The notes under the pieces: model-generated | Told to the model about the DNA's origin: nothing | What the model saw: the letters and a program-made list of their open reading frames with translations, nothing else | Database searches by the model: none | In this document: positions 24,301 through 37,800 of the stretch, in pieces | Layout of the letters: each line of letters opens with the position of its first letter | How positions within the stretch are numbered: the first letter of the stretch is position 1 | From: Macquaria australasica | Taxonomy: Eukaryota > Chordata > Actinopteri > Centrarchiformes > Percichthyidae | Reading direction: 5' to 3' | DNA length: 64,000 nt | Assembly (NCBI GenBank): GCA_005408345.1 | Contig: SEMN01000134.1 | Coordinates: 744,001-808,000 of the forward strand | Translations under genes and position numbers: made by a program

Positions 24301-27300
24301 TTTCGCCAACGCCCTTTGGCACGGGGCCTTCATCAGGGTGATTACAGAATGTCTAAAAACACAGCCTATATTTATATATATACTCTGCAGTCTTTCTCAG
24401 TTATCCAATGAGAGCTAGACACAGATGGCGAGCCTCCAAAGGACGCTGCACCACCAACAGAAACCCTTCAAAATAAAAGTACACAACAAAATAAAACATA
24501 CATATCACGGTGACAAAATACCACCACATAAATTAGGATAGATTTTAAAACCTGGGTGAGTATTTCAAACTGCTTACAGCGGAAACTACAAAACCCTAAC
24601 TGTAAAAATAACTATAAAAAAACCCCCCTCTTGAATGCTTAAAATTTCATTCATTGTGAGCATGTTAGCATGCTGATGTTAGCATTGACTTTAAAGCACA
24701 GCAAAGCCCAAGTACAGCCTCACAGACCTGCTAGCATGACTGTAGTCTTGTTTGTTTTTCAGTTGGATCCTTTATTCTGCCTGGAGTGTAATGCTAACTG
24801 TAGCTTCAGTATAGCTGTAGCTTGTGAAAGCAATATGCTAGTGATGTTGCAGAGTTGTTACAAGGAGAAACAAGATGTGAGCGTGCATCTCGGGGCCCAA
24901 CAGGAACAGGTCGGACAGAGGCCGTTCGCTGCAGATGCTGGGTCCCATCAGGAAGGCGGCCGGCTTCTGTCTCCAGCCAGGTGCACTGTGGAGCGGTTGT
25001 GCTCCCAGAGATCTGAGCCGTATGGTGGTACCATGATCACAATGTGTTCCAGCTGGAGCTCTGGATGATGGATGAGTCCTCAGCATGGGAGGTTTTTCTG
25101 CCTGCTTGCTTTAATTCTGTATGACTCCAGGCTCTTAATATAGCCCAAGCTTTTTTACATCAGTTTTTAAGGAGATGTGATGGTTGACTGTTCTCGTTCC
25201 TTTTTTTTCTTCTTCTTCCATGAATAGGTATGAAGTCATTGGTTGCCGAGTGGCGTGATATATACTACAGGCTGAAGATGATTTTCAAAAAGTGTTTAAA
25301 GCCATTTCAGTCCTTTGAAAATTCAAAGCCCTTGATGTTTGAGGTTTCAGTTTTTTTTTTTTTTTTTTGGATGATGATCACAGGCTGCTATTTAATTTGC
25401 ATTTGACCCCTTCTGGCTGTGATGCACTGTTTTTAGGTATACAAGACATTTTTACTGTATTACTTAATCCAGTGAAATGAGATGTAACAAGAAGAGTGGG
25501 AATAATGCTCCCATAGGTACCACAACCAAACTAATTCAGCGATAGCCTGCTGAACCAACGGGGCATCCATCCAGGGCCTGCTCCTCTGACGTCGCACAGT
25601 CCTATCAGGGTGGGCCGGGGACATGTTACTTCGCTGTCATGCTGCCGATGTGTATTGACTGACATTTCCTCTCTCCTCAGCAATACACGAGTTCCCCGAT
25701 GACCTTTTCACCACCCAGGAACGAAAGAGTGGGGCCGTTCTGCTGCACATTGTGGCGGTAAGAGGACTTTTTTTATTTATTTATTTATTTTTAAGCTGCT
25801 GCACCTGCATCTCCCATCACATCGGCCCCCAGTCAACACTCTCAGTGGAGCTTAGCTGGTTGCAGGTGGATTTAGAAGCTTTTCACGTCACAGCCTAACT
25901 ACCTTCCAGGCTTTAAAAGCCAAAAACAAGCAAAGTGGGGTTATGGTAGCAGTTCTTTCTTAGCCAGGTTGTAAATATGCCACAGAGGAGCTTTTCAATG
26001 CTCAAATGATTATACACACATGATCATATTAAAAACGGTATGCACCCATTTCTGTGCAAAAAAAACTCTAAGACAGATGTAAACTCACACACAGATCAAC
26101 ATATATTTACTCAGGAAGAAAGAAAAATGGGTTGAACAGTTCAGTTTTGCTTAAAAAAAATCTCGGCAGTTGCCCTTGAGACCATGAGAGCAGACCAATA
26201 GCAGTGCAAAAGCTCCTAAGTTTGAGCGTGGAGGTTCATTCTTGTCCCTGGTAATGCATAGCTGTGCCGAGGAAGGCTGTGGGATATGGCTGAAAGCTCT
26301 GGGAATGGTAACTGAACCTGCCGTTTAGAATATTTGATCACAAATATCTCCTAAATTATTGTAGCCAAGGCACAACCACATTTAATAGAGCTTGTAGTAT
26401 AGTAAACAAAAAGGCCTACTAGCAAATGAGCACAAGATGCAGCACTAGATTAAAATCAAATGACGTAAGCCATTATAGATGAAATTTAATTTGTGTAATT
26501 GTATACAGACCAGCCTTACAGCCTTTTGGATGTATTGAATGGACATCGTAATGGCTGAGAAACTACAAGACGTCATTCATTTAATTTTGCAGTTCTGAGT
26601 GTCGTAAAGCGATGATGTCTCTCAAAGGGGAGCTTCAACTCAGGAGTGTGCCTGGAAAGCTTCATAAATATGGTAGAGTATTTTTAGTCACAGTTTAAAT
26701 TTAAGCATGATTCATTAGAACAATGCTGAGAGGCTTGATAAATACAAGCCCTGGTCAGGAAATAAGGACGGGAAAATGTCCATTATTCATATTGAATGAG
26801 CTGCTTCCCAATGTGAAAAACCATTATTGTCTACGTTCAGTCATGCTAAGCTCCACTGACTGGACATAAAGACACCAGCCACCTGTGGATGGAGTTATTC
26901 GGTATTGTTCAGCATGAAGTATTGCTCTTCATGCTGGATTTAACTGGCTTTAAAATTTTCTTTTCGCCAAATGCAACCCAGGACTGTAGCCAGGATTTTA
27001 ATAATGTATTTAATTTGTTGGATTAAAGGATATGTTCACAATTTTTCAAGTCTGCCTTAAAGTTAGTCTTTTTTGTTTTTTTTGTTACTATCCCTCCACA
27101 TGCAGCTCAACAAGGGAACATGTGGGATTATATACTAAAAAGCCTGTAACTTTGGGAGTTGCATACCTTACTCAGACTGCTGAAGCCTCATATTAGCTTC
27201 AGATAAAATGTCTGAATATATTGTTGCACAGAACGAGGACTGGATTTTGTCGCTTGCATTGGAGGCGCATTAGGAAGGGATCTCTTAATGGGCCAACATG

Positions 27301-28762
27301 AACAGGAGGAACGATTACAGCAAGCAAAAACTGTTTCAATGTTCATATGGGCACCTGGCTATTGTCTTGAGACAGAATCTATCCTTTAAATGTAGTCAAA
27401 TTTTAAACATACTAGAAGCGGTTTATGAAACGCTCACCATGTGTATGTTTTTAATTGTAGAATGCCCCCCAGGTTGCTGAAACCCTTAAAGATGAATAGA
27501 TAAATAATAAAATTACCGAAGACATGACCTCATTGTCATCAATGGTAGCTACAGCCCTTTTTTTAAATTTTTTTTTTTTTATAGACTTGACAAGTTGACT
27601 GACATGATGAACGAGAGCCAGTTTAAGCCGAGGCGTAAGAGCTGTAGTGCTTTGCCCTCACGGCATGGTTAAGCACTTCTCACCACACAGGTCCCCGTCT
27701 AGGGTAGTTTGCTACATGGACTGTAGTAGCTCAGATCTTACTGTATTTTTTCTTAAACCTTAATGAAAGCTGAAATGCACCAACATTAACTGCAACACCA
27801 ACATTTAACAACCTTATCATGATCACTACTGGGTTCTGTGGTCTGCCCAAGTTTGGTTCCTCTTGTAAGGTTAGAGAAAATCACCAGGAAATTAAGAGTC
27901 TTCTCTGAAATATGACCAACGCTGAGATTTGCAATCTGGAAAAAAAAAAAAATATATATATATATATATATATTAAAAAAAAAAACTTGATGTTGTCCTG
28001 GCTTCACTGCTGAGAGGAGGATATAATGTTTTTGGGGGGGTCTGATCATACCGCAGTCCTGCACTGCCCCCTGTGGATAGCATAGAGCAGAGCATGGCTG
28101 CTGGAGCTGCCGGGCCATGATGATGTCACACCTGATCTATAATTTATAGATCTGGCCTCAGCTGCTGAAGTAGGTTGCCTCCACCCTCCCCTCTCACAGC
28201 AGCAGGAGTATGCAGATCCTGTCGATTTGTCAAATTGTAAGGGAAAACGGCTTGTCACTGAAGAAACATTTTGAATTTAATGCAGGTACTATTTTAATTG
28301 GGTGCTGTGCTTTGAGATTCCCCTTCACCCGTCCTTTAGCAGGAGAATATCTTGCTCTGCCAAGGCTCTATTAACTCGGCTAATTTCTGCTGATTAAGCA
28401 TGTATTTATACAGGGACACACACACACACTTGTACACTCACACTATCTTGCCCTTGTCCAACATACACACACTCTTCAAACTTAACTATGCTGGTTCTGT
28501 CTCTAGACACTCTACATGTTTCTGGCCCTTGCCATAACGTGCGACGAATACTTTGTGACATCGCTGGAAAAGATCTGTGAGGTACTTGGGAGTTGTAGTC
28601 TTTTAGTGTTTCAGTGTTGCAGTTGCACAATGCTGGTTTGTCTGTGTAAACCACCCATCTTTGCTTTATTTCTGCAGAAACTAGATCTGAGTGAAGATGT
28701 TGCAGGAGCCACCTTCATGGCAGCTGGCAGTTCTGCACCAGAGCTGTTTGCATCTGTCATTG

Positions 28763-28825
<63 letters not shown>

Positions 28826-31800
28826 GTAAATACACTTAGACATTCCCAGATGGCTGGTGTCGCCGTTGATTCTGATTGGCTGCCTCCCTGTGTGCAGGTG
28901 TCTTCATCACCCATGGTGATGTGGGGGTGGGGACCATCGTTGGCTCAGCAGTCTTCAACATCCTTTGTATCATTGGTGTCTGCGGGATCTTTGCTGGACA
29001 GGTGTGTGTTTGTGTGCGAGTTAGAGGGAGTGACTTCCTGCTGCAGCGGCATCATTCTGTTTATTTATAGACTGCAGAGCAGCACATGTGTGGCAGAAGT
29101 TTTTTGCTGAAGGGAAACAAAGCCATCTGCTTCAGTTAGTTTTCCCAGAACTGGTTTTAGTGGACATGGAGAACTAAACTCTGGAGGCGTAAACAGATCA
29201 TAAATCTCTGTTTCTTCTCTAAGCTCTGTCAAGTAAAACGTACATATTATGTACGTTTGATAATACCATATGTATTAAACAAAATGCTTCAAAGAACTCT
29301 GAATACACACAAATGCAGTTAAAAAAAAATGACGGTGCACTTTTCCCTGTGAAACCTTAGGTGGTGATTTTGACCTGGTGGGCAGTTTTCAGGGATTCCT
29401 TCTACTACATCCTGTCTGTTTTGGCTTTGATTGCAGTAAGTTGGACAAGTTACAAGTTCGCCACATGCATGTATTAATGAACACCAGCTGTAACTTTCTT
29501 CTTTGAATGCTGTTTACTCTAATCTAAGAGAAATGTTTCCCTTTATCTTTTCAGTTCATCTACGATGGGAAGATAGTTTGGTAAGTTACTCATCCAGTTA
29601 AGCTGTAAATGTGTCTGTATTATAAAATCAGACTATGTAACTTTTGAAGGAAGAAATAACACATTTCCTAGTTTGATTGAAAAGCTAAATTCATAAGCAA
29701 TAAAACACACTCTTTGTCAATTCTAAACACTCAGCGATTTTGCTGCTACAGCCTTACTTGGTCTGGTATGACCATTAGCATGTAAGCTACTTGTGCTTCT
29801 GTTACACTACAATTTACCATTATCCTGTAATTGTTCCTTGTGGCCACAGTGGTTATTGTTCAGCAATTTTACAATTTTAGCGTAAGGCTGCAACATAACA
29901 AAACGTAAAAGAAGTGAAGGGGTCTGAATACTTTCTGAATGCACTGTAACTCTTTTTGTAATAGTTGTAGCGGCAGCTAGAAGACCTGGAAATATTCATA
30001 TAAGCTAAAAGACCCTAGATATAGTATTTATTTCTTAAGGTGTGTTGGACGCTGAATTTATTGTCATTTTATCCCTCATCCTGTATTTTTCTCTTTCTCA
30101 GGTGGGAGAGTTTGGTGCTCGTGGTCATGTATGCTGGATACATCCTTGTCATGAAGTGAGTTCTGCACATTTTTAATCAGTCATGCTGACTGATAACCAG
30201 TAATATTTACATCCTTTACTGAAGTAAAAGTACCAATACATTGTGTAAATACTTCATTAAAAGTAAAAGTCCTGCATTCTTACTCAAGTCCTCCTTAAGT
30301 AAAAGTACAGGAGTATTATTAGCTATATCTATTTAGTATCTAGAAGAATGGCCCCTGTTACTGATACATCAATATAAACAATGTCATATGTATCAGTGTG
30401 TAAGCAGCATATGTTGTAGCTGATCCAGGTGGAGCTAGTTTTAACTACTTTAAATATACTGCCCCAACCAGACACTGCTTTTTTTGTGAAGGGTCACAAG
30501 CCAAAAAGGCTGGGAGCCACTGATTTAATCTTTAACCAGACATTTTATTTTACAAGATTATTTTATGTTCTTTTACATAAAATGTTAATCTGAAATGTAA
30601 CTAGTAGCTATAGCTGTCAGACAATTTTAGTGGAGTACAATATTTCCTTACTGTAGTATAGTGGAGTAGAAGTATAAAATGGCATAAAACAGAAATATTC
30701 AAGTACTTTCCCATCGCAGCAACCTGAGTGTGTGTGTGTGTGGGGAGAGATGCTTAAACTCTTACACACTTAATACCTGTGGGCTGATGAGTATGACCAA
30801 CTGTGCACTCAGTAGTTTCACAAGAGAAGAGTGGGTTTCCAGCTGGAGGGGAGTGTCTCATTCATGTCGCCTACCCAGATGTTAGCTGAAGATTCAGCTC
30901 GGGAGCCTTCTGGTGGAAAGATCGCTCCGCTATGCAATGCAATGTTACACAGTTAGGACACACTTTTACAGTTTCTCATTTGTGGATCTTTGACAATTAT
31001 ACTAGATATCAAAATGTATATTATTAATTTATATAAATATGAATTGATGTATAGATTTCTTTTATATACGGCACATAAAATCTTCCAGTTGACAATTTCT
31101 GGTGTGGTTTGATTTCAACAGATAATTAACTCTAAATCCTTATTTCAGATTTTATTTCATAAAACTGTTGTCCCATGAAACTTACTGGTACTTGAATCCA
31201 TCATATTTTAGTGGTGTAGCCTTTCTTTTGAATTTAAGATTATTATAAAAGGATCAGTAGGGGTCAATTGTCTGTGGTACGTATCATCTGATCACAATTT
31301 TGGGTTACAATCTGCCCTAAGAACATCTTGTCTCCTGTTTCTTTTACTGTATCTGTCAACTTTCAGCTTGTATGAGCAAATTGTTTGCATAAAATACAGA
31401 CTCCATCTACTGTATTATGCCGTATTTGTGTCTTTATAGTCCAAAGTGCATAATGCCAACCACGTTGCCCTGTGCTGCCGTCTCTGTCCAGCTGGGTAAT
31501 CTGTGTTACACTCAGCAGCAGCCTGCTCTCTCCCTGCCATAAGAGTTTAATCTTTCTCCCTCTGCAGTGGCTAAGAGCACAAGCTTAACTGGATCACTCC
31601 TCTCCTTTCTCATTTGGAGGAAAGAAGTGCTTACTGTAGGATATGCTGTCATATGTCTCCCCTCTCCCAAAATATCCGCTGACCATTTTGGACTGTTCCG
31701 GTCAAAATGGAGTAGAGTGGGTTTTATATAGCGCAATCGGTGCTCTGAGGTGACCTTCCAGGGCTCGGCTGGGATTTTTTATTTATTTTTTTCTTCTCAA

Positions 31801-34800
31801 ATACCACACATGCTGCTGCCAACTGTAAAGCAAATAACAGCATAGGGGAAATGAAACAACACAAAATGTAAAAATAACTTCTCTTAAGGCTTTTGAATAT
31901 TAAATCATGAGCATTTGTTTTTGGATGTCATTAGTCAAGTATAGCTACATGGGCCCAAAACTGACTGACTGTACTGTCTATTTATTTTATATTCAGTTTT
32001 ACTTGTACAGTATTATTTACCGTTATATTTTTTAACTTGTGATAATCGTTTACAGCCTTTCTCCAGTTTTGGGCTCCATACTTACAAAACATAACCTTAA
32101 AACTTCCATTCAGATGAGGAAAAAACCATTAAGATGAAGGCACTGAATTACTTCAAATTGTACACTGAAATACAAGACATTTTTAGTTTTAATGTCAGCT
32201 TCTGAAGGCGTAGAACCTCTGAAAGGGATAAAGCAGCTCTTGTGATGTTGCCAGTACTTCTGCACACATTTTGTTCAAAGGCAGCAGCAGTGTGTTCAGA
32301 ATTATTTGTGATCCATTTTTATGTAATACCACTCAAATGGTCCTGTTAAAGGCATCATGTGTGGCTGATGAAAGCTTTGTGATTGGCCTCTGGGGACATT
32401 TCTTTGACTTTTTCTTTCCTTTCCTATTCCAATGCAGAACAGCATATTTCAGCCATTTTTTGTATAGTGTAATGCTGATGCTGGGTTTTGGAAAGTAGGC
32501 CACCTTAACTGTAAATTCATTCTATGTAAGTATGGAGAGTAAATGGGTCATTTTAGCTAATTAATGGTATACTATATATTTTAAACAAGTTGGAGCCTTT
32601 CATCTGAAGCTTATAAAACCAATTTGCAAATGTGAATCTTGACACTGAATGTCCTATCTTGTTTATTTATTTCCCTTTTGGGCTGAACTATATCAGTATC
32701 TGTAATTTAGGGATTATGTTCCGTCTGTTTACTAGATTCAACTCCAGCATGCAGAGATTTTTCATGGGGAAGGGGTCGAAGAAGAATGTGGCCAATGGTA
32801 ACGCTGCAGCCAGCAGTGAGATGGAGGACGGTAATACTAGTTATGACTATGTTTGGGATGATGACCCGTCATCGCCTTTACTCTCAGCAGGTAAGGTTAA
32901 TCAGACAGGCTGGGTACCCAAGACTACTCTCTGCCAGGAAATGAATCGGATGTTGTATGTTGAAATAAGATTGGGGTTCCTGGGATATGAAATGGAAATA
33001 TATTAGACGATTTGATTCTCTGGAAGACTGTGGTTGATTCCTTCTGTTAGAGGGTCTGTGGCTTTAACCTTTGCTCCTTTTTATGCTGAACTAATTTGAG
33101 TTGCTTCAGCTTCTACTGTATTCTGCTGAAATGTATTTATAGCAATAGTTTGACATTTTGGGAAATATGTTAATTTGCTTCCTTGCTTGACAGTTAAATG
33201 AGAAGATCAATAGCTCACTAATATCTGCCCGCTAAAAATGAAGCTGCAGCCAGAAGCTGGTTAGTTGGCTTAGTTTGGCATAAATGGACTGGAAACAGCT
33301 AGCCTGGCTCTCTCCAAAAGTAACAGAGCCAGGTCAAGAAGTAGTCAGGCAGCTGTAAAACCACAACATGTTGTTTTTACACTTCAGTTTAAAAAAAAAA
33401 GAATTTAACAAAGAAGAGAAAATGTGTTAATTAGTGAGCTTTTGAGGGGCTTGTAGGCAGATTTTGTTTCCTTTGGACAGAGCCAAGCTAGCTTTTTCTC
33501 CCCGTTACCACCTGTTAATTCTTTTGCTACAGTATGCTCAGCTAACCGGCTGCTGGCTGTAGCTTTTATATGTAGTGTACAGACAGTGATCTGGATCTTC
33601 TCAACTCTAAGCAGGAATCAACACGTTTTTCAAAATGTCAGACAATTCCTTTATGATTCTGCAGAACCACACTTTGCTAAATTTTCCAAAGATCAAGAAA
33701 ACTTCAGTACTTTGACCTCAGTGAGCTGCACTACCTGGAAAGACAGTTTGTCAGATTTCCCCCTTACTACTTTCTTTTTCTTGTGGTAATTTTAAAAGTT
33801 ATAGATGGATGTTCCTCCATTCATTTTTCCCTGCCCGCTAAGTCCTTTTCTGTGTGATAAGCAACTGGAGCTTATCTGAGCGTACAGGGGGCACAAAATG
33901 AAATGTTCTTGTTTAAAATGGGAACAGCATAATGAAAATATTCTTTAATCTTTCTTCGGTAATGCCGTTTAATGTCAGGGGACTTTGTTGTCTTGGATTT
34001 CAAACTTATTAAAAACTTCAGGAAAAATTAGCCTTATCTAAATAAAATCTTTAATGTCATGTTTGGGTGAGATTTCCTCGTAGCCACAGTCCTCCACTTC
34101 TTCCTTTCCTGTCTTTAACCTTTCAGAAGCGTCTAATCGGTGACATTTAACCCTTTCCACTTTGGCTGCATTAGTGTTAACATGCCTGTCTGTTTAGCCT
34201 TACTAAACTTACTCTTGCTTATTGTCAACAGTGTTGTGCTGCTGTGTGCCAATTCTTTCTGCTTGCATACTACTTTTCTTCTGCCGGTCTCTGGGGCGTA
34301 GACCCACTCACTCCTGAAGTGGTAATGAATTTCACAAGAGGAAATGTTTATGCCGGCTCTGTTTACACAGTTAATTTATGTGCATTCTTGCATGCATAAT
34401 AAGTCAAATAAAGGCTGAGTTAAACTAATAAGTGTACTGTAGAACTTTTTTATTCCCCATGCACTGCATCTTATAGCTGTGATGAGCACAGAGCGAATGA
34501 GGAGTTATGGGGTGCCAATAAAACATTTTAAAATATGTTATTGTCAGAGGACAAATTGTCTGAGGTGTTTAATGTGTCAGCCACCCGTGTAACGGTTTGA
34601 GATTATCAGCTCAAAGATGCCAGACGTTACATCTTTCATGTCACAGATTTTGAAGTCAATCTTGGTCGACCCATAAATATTCACAACTGGTAGGCAAACT
34701 TCAAAGCTGCGCCAGGCAATTTGGAGAAGCTATTTGAAGTTCAGTGCCCAGAAACCATGCGATGTCAGTTCAACGCTGGTGAGTCCAGGGGTGATTCCCT

Positions 34801-37800
34801 GAAGATTTTACACTCCTCTTTTCCTTCATGACATGAGGATAGAGTGAAGTGAAAGAGAAAATATCTCTTTTGGGACTGTTAATCTGCAACTAGAGGATTT
34901 TTGATTAAGTGGTCCCATCATAACTGTGAAAGCCCAAAAGAAGACTTTTAGCCAAGCAAGGTTTTCTTGCAAAGAGTCACATTATATTTACATATACCTG
35001 TGCTACATTCTGCTATTATATGCAGGTTTATGTGGTCTTAACACATCTTCACAGGTGTGTCTTTCAACAGCCATGTATCTCCAAATTTGGTGATTTTTGA
35101 ATGTTTCAGATTAACTGAACCCTTCTTCTACATCTTAGCTAACTAAACTATTTAAAATCTAATTGGATTATCTGAAAAATGCATCGCCACAATGGAACTC
35201 ACTAATGGAAAAGTTGATATTTAGGAGATGCATGGTTTTTACAGGACAGTGTCGACATGCTCTGTTGGCCCATTTGCAGCAAATTTGACTGAACACACTA
35301 TTTATGGGATACTGGAATTAAAAAGGTCCAAACCTACATATGATGATCCCTTACAATTTGTTTCCTGGAAAGACAACACTTGTGTGTCCTCTATCAAACA
35401 ATACTACCAAGAATCAGTTCCCTCGTCTCTGTTGAGACAACAAGCAACATGAAGGCACCAACATCAATTTTCAGATGACACAGGAGAATATGAGGGAGTG
35501 GAGTGAAAGGAGGAATGATTTTTCAGAGCCCCAACTTGTCTAGACAAGACATTCACACGTGCTGTTGTTTAGGGGACGTTTTTGCTCTGACGTTTTGATT
35601 TGTGTAGGCATTGAGCTGTCGACACTGAGCCCACACTGTGATTTAGAGTAATGAGAATGGTGTATGTTGACATAAAAATGTTGCCTGGTGCAGCTTTAAC
35701 TGTGACATGCTGACAAAATGGCTCTGGTTCAGCATCCATTAATATTCCTTAGTAACCTGGTCTGGGACTCTGTAGCGATACAGACAACAAAATGCCACTA
35801 CAAACATTTATAGTATAGTACATCACTCTTGATGGCTTGTTAAGTTTTAATTTGCACCTTTATTTCACTGTCAGGAAGGTATCAAGTACATGCACTCTAA
35901 ATGAAACAAATAAAATGGATAGAAATGAATAAAAATACAGTTCTATGCTTGTCTGATTTGGTAGATTGATGCTCATTCATTCATTCATTAAATTTGTTTT
36001 TTTTATATTCGTATGATATCCCTCCACCCCTCAGTCAAGCCCAGCAAGGCTTACAGCCGTGGATCGGTGGTGATGGTGGACGAGATCATGAATGCCAGCC
36101 CTACGAAGTTCAGGTTTCCAGAAGCTGGCCTCCGTGTCATGGTCACCAGCCATTTCGGACCCAAGACCCGCCTGCGCATGGCCAGTCGCCTCATCATTAC
36201 AGAGGTACAGCTGGGTGTTGTTGCTCCAATAGGAGGATTTAGCTGCTACTGCTATATGTTAAAAGTGTATACTATTTTCACAGCTTTGTGTTTGAGTTTA
36301 GTTTCAAAGAAGTTTTTATAAGCCCCAAAGCGTCTCCTTATCTCACTCGCACAGTATACATGTATTTTTCATTCATGACTGCAGAGACAAAATAAGAATA
36401 TGGCAGTAGCGCGGCAGTCAAAAGTAGCAGCGTGTCTGCTCATCTGCTCTTTGACTAAGTTTCTTTTTTCTGAAAGCGCCAGAAGTTGGTCCAAGCTGCC
36501 AATGGAGTGGAGACGCAAGTGATTGACGGGAAGGTTGAAATCGAGAATGGAAATGTGCCAGAGGACAAACCCACCGAGGCAGAGGAAAACGACACCATCT
36601 CGCCGTTTCATCTTCCAAGTATGTGATTTATGTATCCACTGGATAAGCATGTGTAATTTGGCATACATGGATGGATACTTTAGGGGGTAAAAATGATATA
36701 GGAATAATCACATCTTTGATATATTTGTAAATCTATTTTACGTCCTCCTGTATTTCTTATTTTAAGAACTAACTTTCCACTTCAGTGGCCATTGATGTCC
36801 TCGCTCAATTTAGTCTGCGTCTCCATATAAAATAAATAAAATGTAAGAGAAATGTGTATGTTTGTTGGCACTTATAATAGATGGATGACAATATGTCTGC
36901 TTGAGAGTGACATTAGCGATCCAGTTTCTGGAAAGAACTGATACACATGATCGATGAGGGGAAACCAGATTTGATTTATACTTTTCAAAGAGAAAAGATT
37001 TGTGGGAAATGTGGTCTGAACACTACCACTGACATGAGAAAGAGGCTACAGGTCATCTTGATCATGGTAACATTTGTTCACAGTAATTATTAAGATCAAA
37101 ATGAATTTTACAGTGTAATGTGTGTGGGAAAAACCTACATGTGGCACCTTGCTAAGAAACTAGCATTTAGCACTTGTCATCTGGGCAATGCACGTTTTTT
37201 CCACCACATTACTTAAAAGCAAGAATACTGTAAACCGTAAATGTGTTTTGATCATTACCCGTTGATCAAAAACCAGAGGAGGCTAATCTCTTGTGCTGAT
37301 GTGTATTTGTGCTGCAGGGAATATTGGCAGCAAGTTGAAGTGGCTGCTCTCGTGGCCTCTGCTCCTGTTGCTGTACTTAACCGTGCCGAACTGTGCCAAG
37401 CCTCGCTGGGAGAAATTCTTCATGGTCTCCTTCATCCTGTCCACTGTCTGGATTGCCATCTTCTCCTACTTCATGGTCTGGATGGTGAGTGTAATGTTTG
37501 TGTGGAAAGCAAGTGTGTGTGGAATTTTCAGAGTGAAAATCTATTAATGTTAATAATTGCAGGGGCATTATTTATTATAACAATTTATCATAAAAGCAGG
37601 CACTGTAAATGTCTTCTGCCCTCACTATGCGCGTACTGTAGGAGCACATCTGTCAAGCGATGTAAACACACTTCCAGTAAAGGTTGAAGACAGGAAGTTC
37701 GCCTTTTGAAGTTTTACTGGAGGCAATTGTGAAACTGTGAGAACAGTGAGTACAGAAAAGGGTTCTGTAAAAAGTAATTGGTACCGTGCCGAACTGTGCC

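Larger units (their letters stand above)
14751..25680 (+). other. slc24a4: slc24a4 intron 2
   Basis: 10.9 kb, the largest intron. Contents: family C copy 3 (21986-22224), family G repeat split by a retroelement-like insertion (23790-24755), A/T homopolymers near 21541 and 25350, and a repeat-free segment at about 17790-18060 that resembles regulatory DNA. A minus-strand frame of 179 codons at 16946-17485 has no recognisable domain and is not accepted. Confidence 0.85.

Noticed and set aside
28691..29110. Alternative plus-strand frame of 139 codons across exons 5 and 6
   Set aside because: Reads through the AC repeat in a different frame from the conserved exchanger; no conserved motif.
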